From Leishmania martiniquensis (Eukaryota; Euglenozoa; Kinetoplastea; Trypanosomatida; Trypanosomatidae): DNA of 64,000 bases. A program made the translations under genes and the position numbers. Positions within the stretch are counted from its first letter, which is position 1, and each line of letters begins with the position of its first letter. Below are positions 50,901 through 59,300 of this stretch, piece by piece. The stretch lies in assembly GCF_017916325.1 (NCBI RefSeq), contig NC_090171.1:1973501-2037500 (forward strand). The letters are read 5' to 3'. The notes under the pieces are model-generated. The model was not told the DNA's origin. It searched no databases and was given only the letters and a program-made list of their open reading frames with translations.

Positions 50901-51876
50901 CGTTGCGGTATTCGGCGAAGTAGCAGAGCAGCGCAATCGTCTGCACTGTTTTACCGAGCCCCATCTCGTCAGCGAGAATGCCATTCAGGTTGTTCTCGTA
51001 CAGGTGAACCATCCATCGTAAGGCAGAGCGCTGATAGTGCCGCAGCGGCCGCTGCCCACTCTCCGTGTCAAGCAGCGAAAGCGCGGACTCTATCGGGGCC
51101 CCATCGTCATCGCCGACCTTATCCCAGAAGGACGGTTGCGACGGGGCAGCCGCCAGGAACACGGGTGACGCATTGTCGGCTGGAGGCGCACCTGATGTGG
51201 GGTAGTGCACTTCACCAGAACTGCCGGTGGCGGCGCTACCTGTCACGGATGACGCCTCAGCGGCAGTGCATAGTTTGCGGCTGGTGCTCAAGATGCTCTC
51301 GAGAAGCTTTCGCGTCAGCTCCTCCGTCTCGCGCAGCAGGTCCTCCTGCTTGCGGCGGTCATGCTGGTGCTTCATTACGTCGAACTCGACCTTTGCCAGC
51401 TGCTGGTATGCGTCGCCACGCCTGGACCAGTACCGGCGCACGCCGGCCGCAACGCGCTCTCCAGCCCGTGCTCGCGCCTCCCGTTGCTGTTGGCGCTGCT
51501 TCTCCGCCCGCTTTTGTAGCTCCGCGTGGTAGCGGATGAGGTCTCGGCTGAGGGTCTGGCGAATGTGCCTGAACTTTCGCTGCGTCAGGAGCGACGCCTC
51601 ACGTGACTGCAGGGAAGAGAGAGCTACACGCTGCCAGAGAGGCAGCGGCATCTCGGGGGCGAGCGCGTACGACGGCAGAGGAAATCGCTGTGAGCGGCTG
51701 CGCTGAAGTAGCGGCACTAGCTCCGACATATCTGCAACATCTTTAGACACGCTACCGTTACGCTGGAGCGCATTGGTAGAGGACGTCAGCGCTCGAGGAG
51801 TCGCGCTGTCCTCTTCTTTCTTGGCCTCGGTCATCTCTTGCACAGATGATGACCGTGACTCGAAGCGTGCGCACAT
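47974..51876 (-). CDS. SWR1/SRCAP-like Snf2 chromatin remodelling ATPase
   Basis: A 1300-residue INO80/SWR1-class remodeller. Such ATPases exchange H2A.Z or slide nucleosomes. Residues about 75-200 are a basic helical HSA-like region that would bind actin-related proteins. The first ATPase lobe (285-575) carries LADEMGLGKT (301-310, Walker A), DEAHHVKN (406-413, Walker B) and LLLTGTPLQN (431-440). An insertion of about 300 residues (575-870) splits the two lobes, the hallmark of the INO80/SWR1 class. The second lobe has RALIFTQFVQMLNILE (902-917), TRSGGIGLNLTGAD and DRCHRIGQTRPV. The first lobe is closest to SRCAP/SWR1 (NNLNGILADEMGLGKT, then GWTSEDAFHVCVTSYNLVVQ). The C-terminal 280 residues are acidic and unfamiliar. 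The first AG after a strong upstream pyrimidine tract is at 51879-51880, only two bases from the ATG at 51876, so Met15 (51834) is an alternative start. Confidence 0.92.
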   Translation of the reverse strand: MCARFESRSSSVQEMTEAKKEEDSATPRALTSSTNALQRNGSVSKDVADMSELVPLLQRSRSQRFPLPSYALAPEMPLPLWQRVALSSLQSREASLLTQRKFRHIRQTLSRDLIRYHAELQKRAEKQRQQQREARARAGERVAAGVRRYWSRRGDAYQQLAKVEFDVMKHQHDRRKQEDLLRETEELTRKLLESILSTSRKLCTAAEASSVTGSAATGSSGEVHYPTSGAPPADNASPVFLAAAPSQPSFWDKVGDDDGAPIESALSLLDTESGQRPLRHYQRSALRWMVHLYENNLNGILADEMGLGKTVQTIALLCYFAEYRNDWGPHLIVVPTTVVLNWKAELERWAPGLKVLTYIGPTKERHQLRKGWTSEDAFHVCVTSYNLVVQDRKVFRRRPWGFLVLDEAHHVKNFMSLKWQSLFDLQAEYRLLLTGTPLQNSIMELWSLFHFLLPFASAFRSNTEFKEWFSNPMDEMITGRSTLNEDIVRRLQALIRPFMLRRLKKDVETQLPTKTEKVVLCHLSRRQRSLYDDYMQLAETQQKLRGGGGAGGVLSVLLALRKVCDHPDLFEERPTTSPLVLSYDAAVVQRVPRQVLLLDNDDRGRRRFPWIQVLDVNDDGGRVGRTREQTEEVKGADWTIRECEGRPELFLSGAGSAAPWWLFLTTIERPDVPTADAMALFSERFSPSLFEASAQPHNEVVSSAYERRVCSVALSAAFASVLAQVQQQSRSRQDHTILAQWERYRAIQAARNTYLPPTCRLTLQQTVLAKRHPSLCPSLSARAAALLPVLERVCVYVPAVLAARPPRLHWSLPIAHPGSFEALGREGCAPLIGAVAQAQDAAQGDRAAPRRCYDAAFFMQELWPIQVRRSFSFPDKRLLIHDCGKLQFLETALKEMRHNGHRALIFTQFVQMLNILERFLALIGIKYARLDGSTRAELRQQYVDRFNADPRITCMILSTRSGGIGLNLTGADTVIFYDSDWNPTMDLQAQDRCHRIGQTRPVTIYRLISEHTVEESILEKARERKKLNNVVIRGGQFHSIAGVSEHYDDSAAAFAALSNPVNLRSFFHDLDEDATVTTATAASSALFSGGGVTASSPLDVIEAMADVEDAEDRAAGQELQRELAAHAAEEAEGESDEEASGSPRPGGVARHSFAREKALGLPATRAVSDDTKWKVRLPNSLLDEFIWSPTNPSSDADFHGSEGARADSLAAAQSSSAATILLAVRKRQREVALKAHAPVDQFLAFQYGRCHRADAEERYNALAMSYEAQMNRSVGDGFDREKARADVFRPRFRAEYRLGA

Positions 51877-52537
51877 TGCTCACCCGAAGATAGAGACAGA
51901 GAGAGAGGAATAGAGGCGCACGCACACGAGCAAGCGTGAGTGTGTGTGTGTGTGTGTGCACGCGCGTTTGATAGATCGAAAGAAACCGTTTGGAGGGCAG
52001 ATGTGTCTCGTTCACGCATCAAAGTCCCGCGGCGCATGATCAGCGGGTGTATGCGAGGGGAGCCGTCCGAGGAAAGTGGCGAAAAAGAGAGAGAGCCGGA
52101 AGAGTGTCGTCAAGAGCACAGCCATGGAAAAGGGAAGGCCACGGTCGCGCACAAGAGCGCCGTCGGTGTTCCACATCATCAACCCACTGCAGATAGAAGA
52201 AGCCGCAAGGAGAGTGCTGTTGATGTGATGCGAATCGCACAAGAGTGATTTCTACCCCTAGCGAGCACCCCTCAGTTTACCCGGCAAAGATTTAAAGAGT
52301 GCCGTTTCAGATCTGTTCGAGACGGAACACGCTGGACGCAGCCCATCGGCGACGTTCACGGCCCCATTGGTGCGCAGCCGGCCTCTTCGTTCCCACGAGA
52401 CAGCATATAGCAGTGCTCGATGCATACCCGCCTCCTCCACTGCCCTTTGCGAGAGGAGTGCTCGGGCCGCTGTGTGCTGAGTTCCCTTCGCACCACCACA
52501 CGCGCGCCTGGGCTCGCCAGCAAGGGCTGGCTTCGCG
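51877..52537. other. Short intergenic spacer
   Basis: A 0.66 kb spacer. A pyrimidine tract on the minus strand (about 51881-51918) with AG at 51879-51880 is the likely acceptor for the remodeller. A TG repeat lies at 51939-51958. No gene is supported. Confidence 0.55.
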
Positions 52538-55474
52538 TCACAAAGCGCCGCCGCACAGGAGTCTCATCTTGAGTACTGCCACCTCATCCGCTTTGCGTCC
52601 GCTGCCCTCGAGGAACTGCGCGAGCTGCAGAGCGCGGCCTCGCAGTCCACCACTCTTCTCACCCGAGGCGAGCTCCGGTAAGCGAAAGAATAACTGCGAC
52701 TCGGCCAAAGCGTGAAGCAATCGACTGGCCGGCTCCTGGCAGTCACCTCTCCGGGACCCCTTTGCTGAGTCCGCCATGCCCCTCTGCATCGCATCGTGGA
52801 GCACGAAAGAAATGGCCACTTCCACACAGCGCATCAAGCGATGGAGCTCTTCCTTCTGCGGAAAGACTACCTGTGAGATTGCAGGCGTCGCGTTTGAGCG
52901 CACGAGTCGTATGACGCACTCCAGATCAACGCATGCCGCCAACTTATCCAACAGTGTAACGCGCAGATGATAAGCGGTGTGAGGTGGGAGCTGGACAGAT
53001 TCCGGGCAGTTCAGCTGCGACTCCGCCAGCAGGTGCAGCAGATCGGCTGCGGCGCAGCAGGTAAGGTGCTCCATGCGGCACAAGCGAGCAGGGAACTGGA
53101 GCTGTGGCCGACTATCATGAACGTCGAAAAGGACGCTGTTGGCCTCCATCGAGGCGTCCTCGTGTACCGAGTCTGCAAAGACGAGCTGCACACCGGCTTG
53201 CCGCGCGCGCCAAAGGACACGCACCACATTGGACACCTCCTCGCGTCTCCCGCTCGCCTGCACAACCTCGCCGATGTACTGCTGGTATCGATGGCATAGG
53301 GTGGACAGGAGGGAAGCATTGAACGTCGTCGGGGACAACGAGGTCGCCACGCTAGCCTGCTGGCCCCGCCCCAGCACTGCCAGAGCCCGTAGCATAGACG
53401 ACGACGATACGAGCGACGGCATCCTTGCAACTTGCTCGGTCGCCCTCTCTGCCGCCTTTGCCAGCACAGCGCAAGAGCGCCAACAAGAAAACTGTGCATT
53501 CTGCACAAGTCCTCTCAGGACATGCAGACGCGCAGCGCGCACCGCCACGTCAGCCGCCGACTCTACACTCGACGCACTCAAAGCTCTGTCGCAGTAGTAT
53601 GCGGCGAGGGTACTCTGCAGCTGACCGAGAAGCGGCACCACTTCCGGCAACTCCTTCGGCGCGGTAGCGAGCGCCTCTGCGGCTGGAAACATGCTCGAAT
53701 GCAGATGGAGAAGTGTGGCGAGGAGCATGTCCACATCCTCCATCTGCGGCTTTCCAGGGGCGGTGGAATGGCTGAAGCGCAGGCGCGACGAGACTTCGCG
53801 AATGATCGAATCCAAGGCACCAAGCGGTGGAAGGCGGTGCGATGTCGGCCGCTCCTGCGTCGCTATTGCGGCAGCGCTGAAAAAACATCTGCGACGTCCC
53901 TGAACGCCTCCCATTGAGCCGCAAAGACACGCGTACGCGTACAGCGTCTCGACGTTAGAACGCAAGCATCGCTTCTTCGAAGGGGCAGAGAGATACCACC
54001 GAAGGAGGAAGGCAGCGCTGCGCTCGACCTGAGCGCAGCCCACGCCCTGCTGTCGACCCAGTAAAGCAAGAGATCGCAGCATCCACGATATCATGGTCGG
54101 TGGCGGCTCGGAGAGCAGCGGCACAAACTCGAGAAGCGCAGAAACGGACGCTGACGAGGTAAACAATGACAGGGCAGTGCCCCTTCGCCCGCCACAAGAG
54201 TCCGACTGCTCAAGCGCAACGGCGTAGCCTCGTGCATAGCTGTCAAGCAGCGCTGCTACGAGAAATTGATCAGGGGATACCACCACACTCATCAAGCTGT
54301 CATCCTCAGCGCAAGCGCTGCGGAGTCGCACCTGCTCCCATTTCACCAAGTCGCATAGTATCGTGAAGCAATGCTGCACGACCGCCAGCCATGCTTCATG
54401 CTTGTCGAGAGAAAACTTGTCACTTCCTGGGAAGGTGTGGCAGCCAGGAGGCTGCTCAACTGGGCATCCCGCAGCGGCCAAGGAGGCCGAGCGCGACGGG
54501 TGCGCTGCAAGCACGGAGAACATGGACGACAACGCGCCTACAAGTTTCGTTGCGTCGTATACATTCAGTGGCCTTGGCGTAAGCGGCACCGCCAGAGAAT
54601 CCTCACCTTTGGCCCTCGCAAGTGGCGCCAGAAGGGTTACGGCTCGCCGCAGATCTAGCCGGCATACGTCCGCACCAAAGGCATGCACAAAATGCACGTA
54701 GGCGCCGGCGCTCACCTGCTGCGCCAGCGCCCCAGAAGAGCAATGCCTCTCAAAGACGTTGACCTGATCGCCTTGAAGGATATGCGGGCTGCTTCCCTGC
54801 GGCGGCAGCACGATCAGCAAGTGCAGCAGCTGCCACGCCACATTACCCGACGCGCGTCTAAACGTCTGCGGGTTCTTTAAGATGAACGTGAGACTGTGCT
54901 GCAGAGTCTGTGAGGATACCTTGTGCAGCTCCGCTGTTTCCCACCATCGCCGCTGATTGGTGCAGCGCGAAGAGTTGGCGTAGAGAGCCACGTAGGCTAT
55001 GTGCAGCGCCGCATCGTCCGGTTCCTGCTCCAAAACTGCATGGAGCAGCCGCAGCACGTGCTCTGTAGCCTCCTCCTGTCCCGCATGGCGGCCCAACTTT
55101 GCAAGAACGAGCGCTGCCTTCTGGGCAGTGCGCGGGTTTACAGAACACGAAGACGTCGATGTCCGGTGGCAGGTGCTTTGGGCGCCCTCTTTGGGTCGAA
55201 GCTCGCAAAAGCGTCTCACAAGAACGCGCTGCACGACTGGAAGGTGGGCAGACTGGAGCGTGCAGAGCTGATGCACAGCGTCGACCAACACCGCCGTTGG
55301 CACCTCCGCAGGCGAAGAGGCGAGTGAGAAGCTCGCTTTCTCGCAGATGAACTTCACCTCAGGCCGGTGAAGCCGCAACGCGCTGAGCGCCTTGATTAGT
55401 AGCACCGCATCCTGTATCTTGTACGGCTTCGTAATAACGGCCGCCCGCTGGACAAGCGATACGAGCGCCGACAT
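52538..55474 (-). CDS. Large helical-repeat protein, function unknown
   Basis: A 978-residue protein if the start is ATG 55474 (MSALVSLVQRAAVITKPYKI). The frame stays open further, with another ATG at 55612, but a pyrimidine tract ending in AG at 55582-55583 lies between them, so the downstream ATG is preferred. The N-terminus lacks acids for its first 20 residues and could target the mitochondrion. The protein is almost entirely Leu/Ala-rich helices in repeating pairs (for example QDAVLLIKALSALRLHRPEV, then VLVDAVHQLCTLQSAHLPVV), the style of FASTK, RAP or octotricopeptide-type organellar RNA proteins. No RAP domain is obvious at the C-terminus. Cys content is high. An organellar RNA-processing or mitoribosome role is possible but unproven. 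Confidence 0.72.
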   Translation of the reverse strand: MSALVSLVQRAAVITKPYKIQDAVLLIKALSALRLHRPEVKFICEKASFSLASSPAEVPTAVLVDAVHQLCTLQSAHLPVVQRVLVRRFCELRPKEGAQSTCHRTSTSSCSVNPRTAQKAALVLAKLGRHAGQEEATEHVLRLLHAVLEQEPDDAALHIAYVALYANSSRCTNQRRWWETAELHKVSSQTLQHSLTFILKNPQTFRRASGNVAWQLLHLLIVLPPQGSSPHILQGDQVNVFERHCSSGALAQQVSAGAYVHFVHAFGADVCRLDLRRAVTLLAPLARAKGEDSLAVPLTPRPLNVYDATKLVGALSSMFSVLAAHPSRSASLAAAGCPVEQPPGCHTFPGSDKFSLDKHEAWLAVVQHCFTILCDLVKWEQVRLRSACAEDDSLMSVVVSPDQFLVAALLDSYARGYAVALEQSDSCGGRRGTALSLFTSSASVSALLEFVPLLSEPPPTMISWMLRSLALLGRQQGVGCAQVERSAAFLLRWYLSAPSKKRCLRSNVETLYAYACLCGSMGGVQGRRRCFFSAAAIATQERPTSHRLPPLGALDSIIREVSSRLRFSHSTAPGKPQMEDVDMLLATLLHLHSSMFPAAEALATAPKELPEVVPLLGQLQSTLAAYYCDRALSASSVESAADVAVRAARLHVLRGLVQNAQFSCWRSCAVLAKAAERATEQVARMPSLVSSSSMLRALAVLGRGQQASVATSLSPTTFNASLLSTLCHRYQQYIGEVVQASGRREEVSNVVRVLWRARQAGVQLVFADSVHEDASMEANSVLFDVHDSRPQLQFPARLCRMEHLTCCAAADLLHLLAESQLNCPESVQLPPHTAYHLRVTLLDKLAACVDLECVIRLVRSNATPAISQVVFPQKEELHRLMRCVEVAISFVLHDAMQRGMADSAKGSRRGDCQEPASRLLHALAESQLFFRLPELASGEKSGGLRGRALQLAQFLEGSGRKADEVAVLKMRLLCGGAL

Positions 55475-56364
55475 GGATGAGGATCGCGTACGACGTGAGG
55501 TAAGCCAGTCGTGGCGCCGCGCTCCGTGCAGAGCGACCCAGCTGTGCAGCCGAAGGGGGCGGGGACCGCACCAGCACCTCTCTGAATCAGCAAGGAGGAG
55601 GAGGGGAATCATGAAGCGCAGAAGAGGCGAGCATAGTGCACAAGAGAAAGAAATGAAGAGGTGCGCCCAACGCAGTGTGGAACCAAATCGATGGATTAGA
55701 CGAGGGAAATGACAGACGACATTCACAGCGCCAGCAAGACGCTGCCCGCCTCCCTACAAGTCGAGTCCGGCCACGTCGCTGACCCTACCCCATGGCGCCT
55801 CACTTTGCACAAAAGAAACTTACACACACACACATAACGTGTTGTGTTTTGCACAGCTAGAGCACCGAAAGGCTCTCCCGAAAGACCACTTCGTAAGGGG
55901 AAGGGAGGCAAGAGCGCAGCGGGCGCTCTATGGCCGGCCAGTGACTCGCGTCGGCTTGCTCCTCTGGCACAGCAACCATCCGAGACAAAGGCAACGATGA
56001 CTGCTTGGGGGGAGGGAGGGGAGGGTGGAGACGCCGGAGCCGTGCCTCCTGAGGCCTCACGTACACCACTAAAGGGGAAAAGGGGCGCGTAAGCGCGTGA
56101 GACGCATGGAGAGCTCAAAGTGCGCTGGATCACACGTAGCGGATTACACGTCCGACTCGCCGTTATTTTTTTTATTCGATGGCGATGCAGCACACAGGCA
56201 AGCGCATCTTCTGATGTCTGTGCGCTGACTGGAACGCACGACCAGCAGCACTCTGTTCGCGCTGTCACACACCCCCGCAAGAGGAAGGGTGGAAAACGCA
56301 GCGTACCCCGCGCATCACAATGCCATCGGCCACATGCCCATCTTACCCTCCCATGTCCCCCCTC
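55475..56364. other. Intergenic spacer
   Basis: A 0.9 kb spacer with a CA repeat at about 55824-55835, a GGGA-rich stretch near 56008-56025 and a T run at about 56165-56172. It holds the likely acceptor for the helical-repeat gene. No gene is supported. Confidence 0.55.
55582..55612 (-). promoter_or_regulatory. Probable spliced-leader acceptor of the helical-repeat gene
   Basis: On the minus strand the stretch CCCCTCCTCCTCCTTGCTGA runs to AG at 55582-55583. Splicing here would remove the ATG at 55612 from the mRNA and leave a 5' UTR of about 107 bases before the ATG at 55474, which decides the start codon chosen for that gene. Confidence 0.5.
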
Positions 56365-59300
56365 TCACACCCCAATAAGCTCGAATCCCTGGCCCACAAC
56401 GGCCACTTGTGAACCAGTCGCCAGCTGTCTACTACTTGGCCCCTCGGTCACAACGGCAGACCCGCTCACGCAGCGCACACTCACGCGTTGCACGCGCCCG
56501 TGACGCAGCTCCCCGCGCTGCGCTGCCTCTGGATCAAACTCGATGACGCGCTCCTCGGTGACTACGACGAGCGGATGTGACAGCGCGGGCCAGTGAGCAC
56601 TCCTCCCTGCCGTCAAGCCAGTGGAGGTGCTCCAGAGGAGCAGCAACTCAGCAGTCTGCATACTTCCGTCTTGCACCGCACTCAACCTCAGTTCCACCAA
56701 GTGCACAACCCCAGAGTCGTGCAGTGCCACAAACCGCCACTGCTGCATCCGTGCCTCTGTGTGAGATGGCGACACCGTTGGCATTCGTTGGATTTCGCTG
56801 ATGGCGTTCACGCACGACTGCTCCACTCGCGTGTGGGAGTGCACGACGTGCGATACGGCGTCCACGGCATAAACCACGCCGTTTGTGTCCCCCGCCAATA
56901 CCCACAAAGGCGTACCATCCACGTTTGCGGTGCACCCCAACGCGTCCCGACCGTCATGGTGTACGCTGTTGATGCACATGATCGGCTTTGCCCGCTCCGC
57001 GTTCAATACTCCTCGCCATTGAAGATGCAGCGTGGCGGCCGTTGGCTGAGGCGCGCGTCCTCTCCTCCCTCCTTCGCACACGTGAAAGAAGAGCACCGTT
57101 CCGTCGCTACCGCCGACAGCGATCTCTGCCGAATTCAACGCGGTCACCGCCATGAAACGCGGAACACGATCTGTGAGGGTCAGCGGCGCAGGCGCCGTCA
57201 CAGCCCGCTTTTCACGCCGCCTCTGAAAGCACGCGCTGCTGATACGAGGCTCATCCGACACACCCTCACGCTTTGTAGCGATTCCACAAGCGCCCTCCGG
57301 CAGTAATGCCGCGGCGTTTCGCGACGACGGGGAGCCGCTACCGCACCACCAGTCCAGGAGCCGCAGAGGGCTGGAAGTCAGACGAGCGGACCACAGGTTC
57401 ACGGCGGCCCCACCGCCAACCGAAACGAACCGCAGCCCATCCGCCTCGGCGTGGGGCAGCACGGCGATTGCCAGGATATTCGAGTGATGGGCGCCACACA
57501 CGTTCAACGGAGTCAGCAGGCCACTATACACAGAATGCGCATGCGGCACCTCCCCAGGCCCCCTTGCAGCCCGGGTCGGATACAAGGCAAGACTGCTGTC
57601 TTCATTGCCAATCAAAAGGCAATGAAGTGGCGCTGGCGCGTACGCAACGCAGTTGTGGTCCTTGCCTGGAAAGCCCAACCCGTGGAGCAGAGTAGTCTGG
57701 GCACTGCGCAGTGGCGGCGCTGGCCGCGGCATAGCAGCAAGGCCTGGCTGTACCGTCACTCGCTTCACCGTTCGGCCGTCAGAGCAGTGCGCAAAGAACG
57801 CGATCGCGCTACCATGGGGGGAGGCGGCGACGACGCGTGCAGTCAGAAGCCGTGGTGCGCGAACCTCGTCGCAGCTGCCCACCGGCACCCACGACGCTTG
57901 CCCCGGAACGCGCTGAAGGATAGAGACGGTGGTGCCGCACTGCACCACCCACAGCCATGGCGACACGTAGAGAACAGAGGAAACTTCAAAGGGGAGCCGC
58001 AGCGGCTCCTTCGAGGACGGTGGCAAGGGGGCCGCCTCCCCTGCTCCGCCCGTGCCCAAAGAGGGAGCGGGATGCAAATAGAGGTACTCAAGCACACCAC
58101 CTGTTCCAGCCACCGTGATGAGGATGGTCCCTGGCACCCCTGCGCCACCGGCAGCGGTCGCACACCCGCCGTTCTCGGCGCAGACAGCCGAGATGGCGAT
58201 GCGTAGGTGCTCGGCAAAGACGTAACAGTTCACAGTGGCAACCGCCTGCAGGGAGGTAGCGGCAGGCAGCGCGCCCGAATCGAGAGGATTTCCAACGGAG
58301 TCGTGAGGGTAGCTCGTCACATCGTGCCGTTTGCCCAGAAGGCGCCCATTCCTGTCTCCAACAAGCAGCCAGAGCGGCATCGCCACATCATCCTTCACAC
58401 CGTCACGACCATCGTCACGCTCACTTGCGCCATAGCGCCCACCGAAGAGGAGGAGCAACGACAGCGCCGTCGTTAGAGGTCCGGGGCAGTTACTGTAGAC
58501 GTTGAGCGTGTACCACACAGCGCTCGCGCCGAGTTCGACGCACAAATCACCCGCGCAAGCGGGCGCCACACTCCCACAAGCACACCGCAAGGTGAGCAAC
58601 AGCCTCGAGAGCACAATCGTGTCACGTACGTGATTTGTAGCCACAAGGAACTCGCTCGTAGTGGCGGCGGTCGAGTGAGCTGCCACTGCATCGTTGCCGC
58701 CCCTGAACGCGCGGGCGGCGTCAGTGGCATGGCCCTCAGGCACCCGCAGTGTGGCCACGTGGGTGATTTTGCCAAAGGGCGTAAGAGCTGACGTCGACAG
58801 CCGCCCTTCATAATCTGGACGGCTCGAGTGCGTTGCCGAGAACGCAGCGACAGGGCGAAAAGAGTCGAGCTCTGCGCTGGCGTAGCTGTACGGTACGGCA
58901 CACAGGGCGCCGGTTGTCGTCCCAACCAACGCGCATCCGACAGGCGCCTCCCTCGACCCTCTTACAGAGGGCACGCAGCAACGCGCTACGACGCTCTCCA
59001 ACGCCGCTGGCGCTCCCCAGTCCACCACAGACTCCGCCCAGGTACCTCCACCTCGCTGCAGTAAGGCCCCGGTAGCTAGAGGAGTCCACCAGCTGCACTG
59101 CGATGCACAATCACACTGTACACACAAAGCACGGCTGGTGCAGACGAGTAGGAGCCCATCGCTGTCTACGTGCACCGCGCGCACCTGGTCAGCTTTCTGC
59201 GAGAAGGGGCTGGATGATGGATGTCGTTGCAGCTTCCCCCCTCCCTCGGTAGCTGTGCCATTGAAGCCCTTTGCAGTCGCCAAAATCGGACGCTGCGACA

